From Motacilla alba alba (Eukaryota > Chordata > Aves > Passeriformes > Motacillidae), in the NCBI RefSeq assembly GCF_015832195.1, contig NC_052019.1:6174872-6238871 (forward strand): 64,000 nt of DNA, written 5' to 3'. Below the pieces are notes generated by a model. It had not been told where the DNA came from. It worked only from the letters and a program-made list of their open reading frames with translations, and made no database searches. The position numbers and the translations under genes were made by a program. How positions within the stretch are numbered: the first letter of the stretch is position 1; each line of letters begins with the position of its first letter. Positions 32,762 to 45,985 of the stretch are shown piece by piece.

Positions 32762-35700
32762 TTTACTGTCCTTCAGAGCATCAGGAGTAGCAAAGCAAGA
32801 TGAAGATCAATTGTATTCCCAAACTAGAGCTGGTGGCAAAATGGGGATACTGGAAGCCCGACTGGGGAGGCTGTGTCTGAGTTCCAAGCTCAGTTTCTCA
32901 GTCAGTGGAAGGCACAGCCAGTTTGTTACTCTGTTCAGAGTCTTCACTTGTCCTTTTTTCTTCCAAAACTTTGTCTAAAAGGTGAAGCTGTTTCCCCAGG
33001 TGCCAGATGAGGCAATCAGAGTGGTTTGGGTTAAACTGGGCTTCATGGAAGTCACTGGGATTCTTATGCTGGACTTTTTGGGAGGCAAGCTCATTTCCTT
33101 TAAGAAGTTGGCAGCCTTTTGACAACTGCTGTCATCAGCACTCTGGTATATAATTCTTTCCCTTTATTTTCTGGACAAGTATGTACAAGAGAAATGTGAG
33201 GGGAAATTTGTACCATCCTGGAGGAACTGTGCAAGATGTGTCAACATCAAACCATTGTCCTACAGCTACTAGAGAAATTCAGTTGTGTGTGGTTCCAACT
33301 CATGCATGTCAAGCATTCAGAAGCTTCTATCTAAGACCATGTGTTGTCCTTAAGAAAGCTGGGGGGAAAATCATGATAAATAATTCACATTTCAAATAGC
33401 ACTAAACGGAAATTTTACCAAGCAGGCTCAAATTATTTATTAAACACTGTTAAATCCCTCCAGGAGTATCAGGCAGCATATGATAGACAATATTTTGGCA
33501 GTAAAGAGAAGTGGTTGCTTCCAACAATTATGGATGACCAGGCTGTACAGGAAACATGTTTGGATTGCTAATCTTGATAGTTTTTCATTGTTGAGATTGT
33601 GGTTGAAGATATCAGTACAGGGACAAGCATACCAGGTGTGGATTTTTTCCAAACTATATGTTAAATTTTGAATGTTTGGCTACTCAGAATTCTAAAAAAT
33701 GATCGTGAAAAATATGAATTTCCAATATCTTCAGTGTGTGTGCCATTAAAAAATAATTTAATATAAAGATATGTTCCTGACGCCTTGTTAATTTTACAGA
33801 AATCATGAAGAGAGTTTACAGAGACAAAATCTATTATTGCTGTATTTAGTGAGGAAGTAACAGTTATTTTTATTCTGGTTAATATATGTGTCACCAGTGT
33901 TGGTCAATAAGGAAAGCCATTTCGTTGTTTCCAAGACTGTCAAATATTTGAGCTGTCCCCTGGTAGTATTTTTAATACTTTTAGTCAATGTCCCTAGGAT
34001 ATTTCACAGTATTTGGAACTCAGAAGCCAGATTTTTTTTTTGCTTTAATTTAGCAGATTAAATGTGTAGCATTGGAGATATGTTCTGGTCTTTGCCTCTG
34101 GCAATGCCTGTGCAGTATATAAGGAAGACTAGTCAATAATTCCCATTTTTCCAAGGCAAAATATCAAAACTGGAAGCACCCGAATTCTGTGAGTCTACCT
34201 GGGGCCTGCAGCCTGGAGTGCTCCTCTGTCCAACCTTTCTTTGAAAATTCAATCAGCGTTTCCTTTAAAACACACCCAGAGGGTTTGACACCTTTTTATG
34301 TGATAATCAGGTGCTTGTAACTCTCACTCCAGGTGTGAGAGAAGGACTCTGTACATTGCAGTCCTTGCAAATTTTCCATCCAAAGTCCCGTGAATTGCTC
34401 CAAATCTTGACTTTCTGAGCACCCTCAGCCGGGCATCCTGAGGTTTTCCCTTGTGTGGGGATGAAAACAAATGCTGTGGACAGGCAGGGGAAGGAGGCAA
34501 GGGACTTTCAGAGCTGCACGAGAGCTGTTCAGGTGACACCCCAGCACCTCCAGCTCCTTGCAGGCACTGTGGTTCCCTCTGGACCCTCAGCAGGGTTGTG
34601 TGGGGGTGGTTTGGAGATGAGGGGCACTACTCCCCTGGGGCAGGCTGTCAAATCTCTCAGTCATGCATCCGACGGCTGTGCTGCAAGGCTGGAAGAGATG
34701 GGCTGGAAATGGCTTCATCTAACATATCTAAGGCAGGCATGCTGGGCAGAGAGCAAGTTGCCAGGACCCATATTTGGAAGTCTTTCATGGCCATCATCTG
34801 CCATCATCTCAAGCCAAGAATCATAAGCATTATAACAAGGAGATATACTTGAGCACAGAGGATTACAGTTTTCTCAAGGATTGTTGTCATAAACCCCATA
34901 GTGGGTAGAGCTTAACATAGTTTATGATAATAACTGAGTATCACATTGCCCATAGCATCAAAAAATGACAGCAAAATTCAGCAGCAGGTGGGCAGCTTTA
35001 ATTATATAGGCTCCAAAGGGAATAAACACTGGGATGGTTTTTACTGTCTGTCTGGTATGAGTCAGTCCACAATGACCCTGCTGGTGTGATTTGGTGAGAA
35101 TAAAGCATCTAGCTCGTATTTAACCATGCAAAGTTTCTTTTTCTTTTTCCCCCCCTCTCCCTCTGAGAGCAGAGAAAACAGGATTTGTAGGAGGAACTGG
35201 GGGATGTGTTACTGTCAGTGATTTGCACATATCTGAAACAGGGCTGAAACAGAGGAAGTACCCGAACAGCTGGGACTGCAACAGATGTTCTCCAGACAGC
35301 TCTGCCTCATGAAGATGTAGTGCAGTAATGGGTCATGTTACAGAAACAGAAAATTAAAAAGAGTGATTTTGCATGCATGAGCACTGGCTCCCCAGGCCTG
35401 GCAGCATGAGTGACACTGAACAGGGGAAGGCAGCTGGGACCCCTCTGAAGAGATCATTGTGTCCCTTGCCACCACAGCCTGTTTTTCCAACACAGAGATA
35501 CCTCCAGCAGAAATAACCAGACTCCCAATTCAGAAACACAGGAGGGGTGAATCCAAATCCCCTCAACATTTCTGCAATTTAAGGGTGGATTCTCAATTTC
35601 TTGGTATTTCTGCCTTAGGGCTTTTAGCCTCTTCCTCTGCCTTTCTTCCTGCAGGTCACTGAGTGTGAATTTTCCTCTATACTGACCTAGAAATGAGAAT

Positions 35701-38415
35701 GGCTGCAGGAAACTTGCCAGGAGTCTCTGGACATTATTCCCTGCAGTTCTCAGACAGGATGAGTAGGACCTGTTGTGGTGAAACCAGGTGGTGATGTCCC
35801 AGCTGGCGCTCCAGTGCCATCAGCCACACCAACCCAAAACTTCCCAGAGAAGGTCCCAGAGCAGGACAGCACTGCCCTTGCCCTTGCAGGGTCTGCTGCT
35901 TGCATGCTACTGACTTCATCCAGGGAGAAATAGATTTTATGTGATCTTTGAGGACAAGAAGCACTATACTTTCCTTCAGATAAAGAGAGTGTCCTAACTA
36001 CCAGGTCATAGGGTTTCTTGAGAGATCTCCAGTATTTTCCTTGAAACTGAGCTGGTTTGCATCCAGGAATGTAATAGTGATGAGGTCAGATGGCAAACTG
36101 GGAGCACAGAGGGCAATATCTTGTACTATTATTAAATTTTTTTCCAAACTGGGCATCATTTCTTTCCACAATGAGCAACATCATAAAAAAAGAAACTGGC
36201 CCTCTTCACCGTTTCCCTTTGGGTACACAGAACAATTTTCTTACCTTCCTGTCTGGTTGCTCTATTTTAGTGTGTCCTGAAGGTTTTTCTCATTTAATTG
36301 TTTTCATTAAAAAACTGAACATTGCCCTCTTACACTTTGTGCTTTCAATATGTAAAAATTTCTAAGGTCTTTCACAGGTATCTTATTCAGCTTTGCCACT
36401 ATGATGCTCTAAAAAAGCTCCATCAGTAAATGGAAACGGACTCAATGGGATATTAAATATATTTAAGTAAACACATTAAGCAAGCATTAAGAAAAGTGAG
36501 CACTCTTAACTCGATGAAATGAGACTGCAAGCACACAAGGGCCCCATAATGGCAGTTTCATTACAAACAGACTCCTGTACACATACTCACATGTTCCAGC
36601 CCTCTCTCCTAACATGAGAAAAGTGTGATCTGTCATGTCTTTGCATGATATCACTGCTCTGATGGCATTGAAATATTGTATTTATTGCACTGTGAAGTGC
36701 TTGGGACCAAAAACATTGTGGCTCTGAGTGGAAGGGCCTCACTTTGTTGTGTCTCTCCAAGTTCATCAGGTTCCCATAGAAACCCAGAGCCCACCAAATA
36801 ACCAAATATCCTATTTACAAACACATGGGGCAGCCACTGGGGATTCCTTAAAATATTTTAATCTCTTTAACCACCCATTTCTGAGAATAATTTCATTCAG
36901 CCTTTTAGCACACCTCATGCTGTAGAACAGTGCATTTCACCACTGAAATCCTGTGCAGGTACTGCTGGGAGCTGTAGCAGCCACTCTTGGCACTGCAAAG
37001 GGCAGCCTGGTCACCTCTTGCTGGGAAATGATGCAGACAAATCTAACAGAGCAACCCACAGGCTCCCCACGGCCTGACAGTTACTGCTCAAAATCTTTAT
37101 TGAAGGCTGATGAATGGAAACCACCTAGACAAAATTCAGGGAATGATTTCTCAGGAAAGAAAAGAGGAACTGGGATTTCTTTTACACGTGTTTTTGATAT
37201 TGCACTCATAATTACTAATTGCTTCCTCGCTAGGGATTACAGGCTATTATTTTAAGCTTCAGAACATCAGTGACATGTAGGGATAGATTGATTGCAAATC
37301 TCTATTTTTCCTATTTCTGAATAGGGATTACTTGTAAAACCTGGATATTTTCCTTACCTGGGAGATTAGGGTAAGGTTACCATTCCAAGTTGTCCTGTGT
37401 TTCTGGTCCAGACCAGTCCCAGACTGCCATCTCTTTCTGTTCCTGACCTCCTTTTAGCTTTCACACCTCCCTCCCCCTTTGAGATCATCTTTGCAATAGT
37501 GCTCAGAAAAGCCCCCTCTCTGCAAAGGAAAAGATGTAGACCTGAAAAAGCAAGTTGGATTTTAAGGATACATTTTCAAATATTTTCCTGCTGCTCATGG
37601 GACCTTGCAGGTCCTGTGACCAGCCAAAATTACAGCAATGAAGAATGATCCACAACCGGGACTGGTCAAGTCACTGGGTTTCCATATTGACCAATACAGG
37701 TCACAGGATTCCTGTGGGAACCTCAGGTTCTCCACTGCCCAGGATTATGAGTGTCAATCATGGCACTTCCAAGAGCAGCACCTGCTCCCAGAGCACTGGA
37801 TGGCACTTTACACAGCATTACTCCTCCTCTACAAATGTGGCAGGACTTTTGGAGCACAGCTTGGAGTTGTCCACTCACATCTGGTACCTGGAGAAATTTC
37901 CCTTGTTTACTGTCCCATCAGATGTAGGGACTCCATTTTGCCCCTACAGGTCATTTTCCTTCTGACTGAAAACCTGGGACAGGCAATAAGAAGAAAAAGC
38001 TGTATTGTAGTTATCTGAGCAAAAGAAAGTTCAGGAGGGAAAGAAAATACTCAAGTAACCATATGCTTCTGTGGTAACACCTGAAAAGAGACTGACATCA
38101 GCTTTCCAGCAGCTTTCCAGACAGCCTTGTCCACACTTCCAAGACCTCACAACCCTTTGGAAACTCATCAGTCATGTCCATAATGAAACTGAAGGCTTGA
38201 GTGTCCAGTAGCCCTTGCTAGGCACCTCCCAACACCACAAGAGAAGAGGACCAGCAAGGCACTCAGGGCTGCTAAGCTCACTTATTTTTTCTGCTGAAAT
38301 CACTGTTTTCTCCTGACTGCTGCAGTAAAGCATGGCACAGAAACTCAGGAACCCACATGCTGAATTCCTGGATAATTTACTGGGCTGCAAAGATGATACA
38401 GCCCAGAGTCCATCC

Positions 38416-38435
38416 AAAAAAAAAAAAAAAAAAAA
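38416..38435. repeat. Poly-A run
   Basis: Twenty consecutive A residues after CATCC, followed by GGTGTG. No retroposed gene or SINE body was recognised ahead of it. Confidence 0.9.
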
Positions 38436-40499
38436 GGTGTGAAGAGGAATGGGGGGAGAACAGGGGAAACACTTGAATCTTCTCTCTGAGAGGCTTTTCT
38501 AAAACATCAACTTTGGCATGATCTGGGATGCTTCAACTGGAAAATTTGCAGATGAGGGAGACACAAGAGGCTACTTCAGGAACTGAGAGGCCTTTTTAGG
38601 GTGAAGTGCTATGAATAAATGACCAAAGCCAGTGACAGTGAGAGAAATCAAAAGGAACCATAAGAGCATAAAAAGTAGGGAAAGTTTGAAGTCAGTTGCT
38701 ATAATTTAGTATAACTGCACCCTGCTCTCTGACCACCACAAGAGCTTCAGCTTTCATGCTTGATTCTAAGCAGGAGATGTACAAAGAACCCAAATTAATT
38801 TGGAGGAATAGGAGGAAGCTGAGTCGAAAATGAGAGAATGGGTTGATCATTTGGCTTAATCTACTCAACAATTTTCATTATTCCCTCCATGACCATATTC
38901 CAGTTGAGAAGGGAGTGTTTTCTCTCCATCTGTTGATGGAAAGAAACCTTCATAAGGGCTGGTTTGCTGTGAGAGAACCTCTGCCTGGAGAACTTGGCCC
39001 CACAAGTCAGTAGGAAATTTGTTCCCCATCCTGTGAGACATTTCAGAGATTTTGCTTTTCCTGTCCTGTAATAAATAAGAAGAACAAATAAAATTTTCCA
39101 TGCCAAACTTTCCCCCTCCAATTTCAGATTGGTTCCACACAAATTTTTAATCTGAAGCATGTGGGACCAGTTTATTTCAATTCTTAAATCTAAAGATTAG
39201 GAAAAGCTCTTGGAAAGTGTAAGTGTACTGCAATTTCAAAAGTACTTTAGAATAAAAAGAAATCCTTTATTTAAGGAAAAAAAAAAAGACGCAGAGCTGA
39301 AAAGTATATTTTTAAAATGTTTGGTCTGGAGAGTCTTCCTTCCCCAGATGTTCCTCTGAGCAGGATGGATTCTGACAAAGCAGTTTCCAGAAAATGTGGC
39401 TTCTCTCATGCCAGTTTCCTGCACTGTTTGGGAGATCCTCATCTCTGGATCCATGCCTGAGACATGGCCCTTAGACCTGTGTGGAAGAAACTCACACTGA
39501 GCTTTCTTTATTCAAAATCTGTTCACTTTCATGGGCTGGACAAGATGAACTCACCAGCAAGATGGATTTTTTTTTTGCTAGGTGGTCAGGCAACACACAT
39601 GAGCTGATGGGCAACTTTTCAGTGACCTCATGATCTTCCCCCACTCCTTTTTTTTTCCTTTTTAAGTATTGTTGGGGAACTGGAATAAACAATCTAACAT
39701 CTAAAGGTGGAAGTATATGAACCAGACACTGTCTATCATAACCTGGAGCAGCAGGCAGTCTGGTACATCCAAAATATAAAGCACCAGGTATTCTGGAGAC
39801 TGGGAGAGGATCCAAAACTGAGTAAGCAGGGCATTCAGATTAGAATAAAAGAGACCTTATTTGAGGAGTCATAAATTCACTGAAATGTGTTCCATGTATA
39901 GAAGGAACAAGAGGTCACAGAAGTGGCCAGTTTGGCTTACACAAGGCACCGAGGGCAAAGTGCTGGCAGAACACAGTCTGGATGATGCCAAAGAAATCAA
40001 ATGTAGCTTGCTTCAGCTTAGGGAGGCTAAGGGACCAATAACACAAAGAGATGCAATTATAACTTGGTCAGTCCCCTGACGCCAGCGTGTTGCTGGAGCT
40101 GGAGCTGAGGCTTTTCCATCCAAAATAGGGTTCATTGTGTATTTCACCACGTAAAGCTGCCTCCCCCCACTCTGAGCTGGGGCTAGGGTTTTCTTCAGGC
40201 CACAGATGGGAGGAGCATGTGAGAAATGAAGGGTATGTTCCATGGGCCATTGCAGAGAGACCTTCCCCTCTCCCTGCTCTCCTTGCCACAGCAAACCCTC
40301 TTCCCCTCTGCAGGAAAAACCCTTAATTACACCAGAAGATGTAATGATCCAGCTATAAGATGGTCTGCAGCACAGGGTGTGGACATTGCAGGGGGTCTCT
40401 CATGTCAGGGATGTGTAGATTACTGTTTGGGGCAGAGTTTTGTGCAAGACACTTCAATTCTAGTATTCTTTGAGGGAAGGAAGAGGAATTACTGACTTG

Positions 40500-40930
40500 A
40501 TTTAGTGTTTCGATTTAGCAAAAAAACCTCCAGCTCCAGCTGTTAATCCCACATGAAATTTATCCCCTTCAGCATTTTAAATTTTTTTAATAGTGGCACT
40601 AGGCTAAGCTCAGAGTGCTCAGAGTGCTGGGGTTTGTGAACTGCTTTCTTCAGGAATTGCTTAATTAGGATTAGGAGCAGGGCCTAATACTGATCCTTAA
40701 AGCCTTCTCCTGAATCTAGTACTATTCATATGTGCACTTAGTCTTTGGCTCTAATCAACACAACCCTGATGAGTCTGGCTTTCCTATCTCTGCATGTTAA
40801 TCTCTGCACAGGGATTTATAAATCCTGTCAGAGTTTGGCTGTGTGTTGGTTTAATCCCCCTGGACTGTTGTTTCTACATATTTATGTTACCTGAGATTTT
40901 GTTTCAAACTTAATAATTGGTGCCACTATA
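40500..40930. promoter_or_regulatory. Candidate conserved non-coding element
   Basis: The stretch carries homeodomain-like words in close order: TTGCTTAATTAGGATTAGG near 40657, CTGTTAATCCCAC near 40539, GCATGTTAATCTC near 40792, GATTTATAAATCC (a perfect palindrome apart from its centre) near 40813, and GGTTTAATCCCCC near 40849. Repeated TAATCC/GGATTA words suggest OTX/PITX-type bicoid-class sites. This is pattern recognition only. Confidence 0.25.
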
Positions 40931-41566
40931 GCCTAGTTAGCAACAAAACCAGACTTTGATATGCACAATGCTTAGAGAAGAGAATAATCTTGAGTGTTTG
41001 GAAGGTACTTTGCCCATGGCAATGCATAAACATGCTGGTGTGGGGTTTTGTGCATGTAGGAATAAATCACTTTCATTATCACTTCTGAAAAGTTAATCTG
41101 AAACACAGTCTCCTGTGCAAAAATTGAAGGGAGACTTACCACCCACACAACCATAGCCATAACTCTGTAGGCTATCTGACTGTATTTTGTGGGTAAACTG
41201 GAGTGCATTTTCAGAGAAATATCTCAATTAATACTGTTTTCCTTCTTCTGTCTGTCTGCTGTTCTTCCCATTTCCCTGATAACAGTCACTATTAATAGAT
41301 ATGGTATTGAGTCACCACTTGGCAGCTCCAGTTTATGGTGTTAATTGAGAAAGGCATATCTGAGACAAGTGGAGTGCTTTGTTCAGCTTCAGACCCTACA
41401 GCCCAAGTAATGTGTACTCCAGACACACGAGATCCAAATCACAGGAGAGAAAATATGGGAAAATCACCCACAGGAGGTTTTCTAGAGACCTGAAATAGGT
41501 GAATCAGGCCTTGATCTGAGCTTTCATAGACACAGCTTTTTGCCTATTGCCTTTAAGAGAAATTGA

Positions 41567-41821
41567 TAGAATCATAGATTCATTAAGGTTGGGGAAGACC
41601 TCTAAAATCATCAAGCCCAACCATTAACTTAATACTGCCAAGGCCAGCACTAAGCCATGTCCCCAAGTGCCATATCCACATGGTTTTTGAACAGTTACAA
41701 GGATGGTGACTTCACCACTTTCCTGGGCAGCCTGTTCCAGTGCTTGACAATCCTTCCCAGGAGTAAATTTTTACTATTATCGAACCTAAACCTCCCCAGG
41801 TGCAGCTTGAGGCCAATTGTA
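41567..41821 (-). mobile_element. CR1 LINE 3' fragment, antisense orientation
   Basis: On the + strand it starts 'tagaatcatagattcatt', 'aaggttggggaagacctcta', 'aaatcatcaagcccaacc', then 'gccatgtccccaagtgcc', 'tgggcagcctgttccagtgc' and 'aacctaaacctccccaggtg'. It is the reverse complement of the CR1 type seen at 3085-3755 and 32472-32761, about 255 bases long. Confidence 0.93.
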
Positions 41822-44800
41822 TTCCTGATTTAAACTCAATTCAGATTAGACCTTAACAGGCTATACCTTAATACAGCATTTAAGGACTGACAACAAAGGA
41901 ATAATTAAAACCTTTCTGGGTGTCTCTTCCAAGCCTTTTCTGTGATTAAAAGTGTGTGGAGATGAGGCTGAGCACCTTGGGCTGTAACCTAATGAGTTCC
42001 AGCTTTGTTCAGGGCATTGGAAAGCTGATGAATAACAAAAGCTTCTTCTGAAAGCTCTGATCTACCTAGCAGACAGAACTCTCCTGAATTTATGCAACAC
42101 GTAAGTAAATGTTCTCAGTACACCACACACAAACCTGATGAGAAGAGGTTTTATTTCTATTTCTCCCCAAGGCACTTCTACAATAATTCTTGTAAGTTTA
42201 TTTTAGAAATTAGAGCTAAATCTTCTCCCTTAACCTCCCAGAGTTCACCCAGCCGACACCATCCTTTTCAGTCCTTCTCTAGAAAGACCTTGTCTTCTGA
42301 AGACATCTATTGATTAATTTTGACTTAAATGGAATCCTGGGCTACTGGCAGTGTTTTCTATGATGCTGATTGCCATAAGTCTCCATGGATCTATCCTGAA
42401 CCCACGGCAAGCAGGAATTTGCACTGCCAGCACCCTCCTGCTGCTTGTCCATCCCCTTGTCTTGTGGATGAGCTCTGCTGTGAAATGCTCCAGACCCACC
42501 AACATGTGCTTCTCATCAGCAGCAGGGGAAGCTGGGGCTCCTGGGGTCACACTGGATGAGGTAACTGTTTTAATCAACAAATCCCTGAACACAAGAGAGA
42601 TGCAGCTGCCTGGCCCATACGGTTGTCCAGCCACCTCGTGGGAGAACAGCAATTAGCTTGCTGAAATGCTAATGAAGAGGTAAAATTGTTGAAGCAATAC
42701 ACAGAGCAAGGCATAAAGAAACTGGTGCTGAGGAGCAAGGGGGATATGGAAGAGGAACCTGACTCATCCATGGCCACTCAGCTTGGTGGGGTGAGTTGTC
42801 CACAAGTTCAGGTCAGAACTGGAGAGGGAGAAGAGACTGACCAAGAGTCACCAGGACTGGCCAAGAGCTTCTACATTTGGATGCAGATCTTGGTGCTGGC
42901 CTGTCCAGTGCTTTGCCATGGGTTATTAACACAGTTCTTACATGGATGAGGATTTTGGCTTATTAAAGTGTCTCAAGAGGATGTTTCATACCACTAATTA
43001 ATCTCTTCTCACTCCTCATGTCTCACTTCATTCTCCTTTATAATTCCCCATTGGCCTCTGCCTCTGGAAATCTCATTACCACAAACATCATCTCCTGCTC
43101 CCTTCAACACTCACATCATTACAGACCCCAACTGTTCCTGTAAGGGAAGGAATGGCTCCACATGAACCTTCTCCTGGGCCTCCCCAGGCATTTTAAGCTG
43201 TTCAATTATTTGCCCATCAATTATGTGAATTAGTTGTAGCAGTGAAATCAGGACCCACTGTCTGAGGTGCAAATGAGGCAAATAAACCTCAGTCCTCCCC
43301 CTGGAGAGCTCAAAATCCACCTGCATGTGCAACATGGGCTCTCCAGGGCCTCTGGTTGGAAAAAATATCCCTAAAATGGTATAAAAATTAACCACTCATT
43401 GAAAGAAAAATGATCCTAAGCAGCACAGAAACACATGGAAGGGTGTTAGCTTGGAAGTCCATGAAGAGTTTCTTTCACTTCAGTTTGTTTGTAGGGTGGT
43501 TTTTTTCATTCTAGCAAGATCTAAGATCTGAGATGATGTGTATTTCAGAAAGCATTACTGAACATCTGATTGTTAACTGGATATTGAAGGGGTCATCCTG
43601 CAGTTCCCCCAAAATCCCCTCTGGGAGATGTGTTGCACACTCTAAGTACAAGGACTGAGTTAACAAACCTCTTTGTATGGATGTATGAAGTGTAACTCAC
43701 TGGGAAACTGCTTTAACTTCTAAAAACCAGAGGTCGAGGGCAAAGTGGGCGTCTTTCCTCTGCTCCTGGCCAGCTCCTCAGTGCTGGTGACAGCCACCAC
43801 AGGCAGAGGGGATATTTTAGTGTCCCCTTTGTCCTCTTACTATCACTGATAGGTCACCCATAGTCCACCCACCAAAGGTGTGGTAACTCACTTCTTGGTT
43901 GTCTCGCAGGGGCTGTGCTTCAGTCCCGGCTGAGCTGCTGAGCTTCTGAGCTTTGATCAGGGCTTCCTGTGAATTGTGTCAACTTTCCAATTAAATGACC
44001 TCACACTGACTAATGAAACATCCTCCTTCTCCCTTCTTGGAGGTGTGTGTTCAAAACCAGAAACAGCCAGGCTGAGAAACCTTGGCTTTACTGAAGTTCA
44101 TCCCTGCTTAACTCAGTGGGGCTCCAGCAGTGATGAATTCTGACCTGTACAAGAAATCCACAGCAGAGCAAGCAAGAGTGTCTCTGTATACTAACTAAAA
44201 TTTTACACTCAAAGGATACACATGCATTTTAAACCCACCTTTTTAATCCTTGCAGCTGAACCATTCAGCTGTTGTGTTGCCACTGAGAATTCAGGCGAGA
44301 TATTTGACAGAGGGTGAGGGAGCTGCTCTGCATCATTAGGGAAGGCAGAGGTATGGGATGAGAGAGTATGTGACCTCTGAGAGAAACAACCTGCACCAAA
44401 TGCATCAAACAGTAAAATGTTGTCAGGAACAAAGAGGTTTAAACCCTTTAAACTGAGCTTGAAACCACATATGCCCAGAAGTAGAGAAATTCCTTCCCAG
44501 CTTGTTTTCTCCCTGTATAATTAGTCTTCAAATATGCTTTCTGGAGTGAGTGCATTGTCCCAATCTGAGGAAGCAAATGGAATGATGTAACTGGTTTCTT
44601 TCAGTTCCCACTTCAGTGCAACTTCACAATACCCTTGGACTTCAGGGGATTAAGTTCCTGTCTTGGCTGTGGTCCAGTTACTGGTCATTGCTATTTGTCG
44701 ATTTCCCTAGCATTCCAGAAAACATTTTATCCCCTTCATTAACTCACAATTGACCAATCACATAAATCAGGTTAAGGACTAGTGGACATGTCTACAAAGA

Positions 44801-45946
44801 AAAGAGAGATTCTAAGAAAGAGCGATTAAAGAACAGGTTGAATCTGATTTTGTCTTAAGATCTCTATTCTTGAAATTGCAAATAATGACCCCTGCAAAAA
44901 AAGAACATTAATTCAACCTACCACTCTTTTGTTCACACTTTGAAAAGATGAAAAAAAAGCATTGTTTCTCTAAGGGAAGCCTCCACCTTCTTAAAGATAC
45001 ACAGCTCATTTCCATCATCACGTTTAAAACCAGATTTTTTTCAGACCTAACACCTGTGAATGTATGAATATGTGGGTGTATAATTGTGTCTGTGGTGCAG
45101 TCACTGTGTCACCAATGCACAGGTGTGCTGCTGTGAGGACAGCTGGACCCTGGGGACACACTGATGTCCTGTTGTTCTCAGGGATCACTGCACGAGCCTT
45201 CATTCAGTAAGAGTCAGGAGAAGCCCTGACACTGATTTCACTAAGAACGAGATTGAGTCCTGTGTGAAATCAGCTTGCCATCTTTATAGGTGATTTGCTG
45301 AGGACTGCTCTGATGCTGTGACCTCCTCCTTGAACCCAAGAACCCCCAAACCTCCTCTGAGGTGACAATGAGGGCTGCAGTTTTGCATCCTGCCCTTCCC
45401 ATGCCTCCCTCTTTGTTTGGCCATGCTGCAACCCTGGAGCCATAGAAGAGTGAAGCAATTCCTTGTGCCTTTCATTGCTGTTTGGAACAGATATTTTTCT
45501 TGGTTTGACTTGGGGGAGAATGTTTCCAAGAATGTAACTGGATGGGTTTTAAATTGTACATTTTGCCGTGGGTCACTCTCCGAGCTCTCACGTACTTGTG
45601 ACCAACATGTCTGCGGGCAGGACCAGTAAATGCTGCCTGATGAGGGGTGATTGGTGTGGCCACATCCTCTCCCTCCAAGGCCTGGGTTGCTGTGGGCTTT
45701 TGAAGGAAAGGAAAAATATGTGGTTCCCTCTTCTGAAGTGGGTGGGGTGTGATTTTCTGTAATAAAGCATATGTGTTATTTTTGTGTCCAAAAGCTGCTC
45801 TACCTAAGGGATTTGGACCCTACAAGAAGACAGACATTCTTGTTGCCATATTCTCTTCTTCAGGGAAGAGAAATTTAAGCTAACTAATCAGTGCAGGACC
45901 CATTTTCTTTTCTCCTGAGGGAGATAGGACCCGGCATGAAGATAAG
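41822..45946. other. Intergenic DNA, no gene seen
   Basis: There is no coding exon I can support. An AT-rich regulatory-looking island lies at 43010-43350 and is listed separately. The antisense open frame over that island (43111-43395, 94 codons) has no known domain and is better explained by the island itself. Confidence 0.55.
43010..43350. promoter_or_regulatory. Candidate conserved non-coding element
   Basis: The core at 43190-43310 carries TTCAATTATTTGCCC, ATCAATTATGTGAATTAG, GAGGTGCAAATGAGG and GGCAAATAAACC, followed by the E-box pair CACCTGCATGTG. The spacing and lack of repeat character resemble a developmental enhancer. Function and conservation are not tested. Confidence 0.28.
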
Positions 45947-45985
45947 CATAGAATCATAGACTATCTAGTTGGAAGGGACATCTTT
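45947..45985 (-). mobile_element. Short CR1 3' terminal relic, antisense
   Basis: Only the terminal piece is recognisable: 'catagaatcatagac', then 'tagttggaagggacatctt'. It is the usual reverse-complement end of an avian CR1. Similarity is lost after about 40 bases. Confidence 0.7.

Larger units (their letters stand above)
32762..41566. other. Intergenic DNA, no gene seen
   Basis: About 8.8 kb lacks any exon or large repeat I recognise. Simple features are an A20 run at 38416-38435 and A/T runs near 39278 and 39568. AT-rich islands at about 36400-36560 and 40500-40930 may be regulatory. Open frames are all under 140 codons, overlap on opposite strands, and show no domain. Confidence 0.55.

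Noticed and set aside
43111..43395. Antisense 94-codon open frame without a known domain
   Set aside because: It lies over an AT-rich regulatory-looking island and has no splice partners or repeat protein signature. Kept only as a check item under the island.
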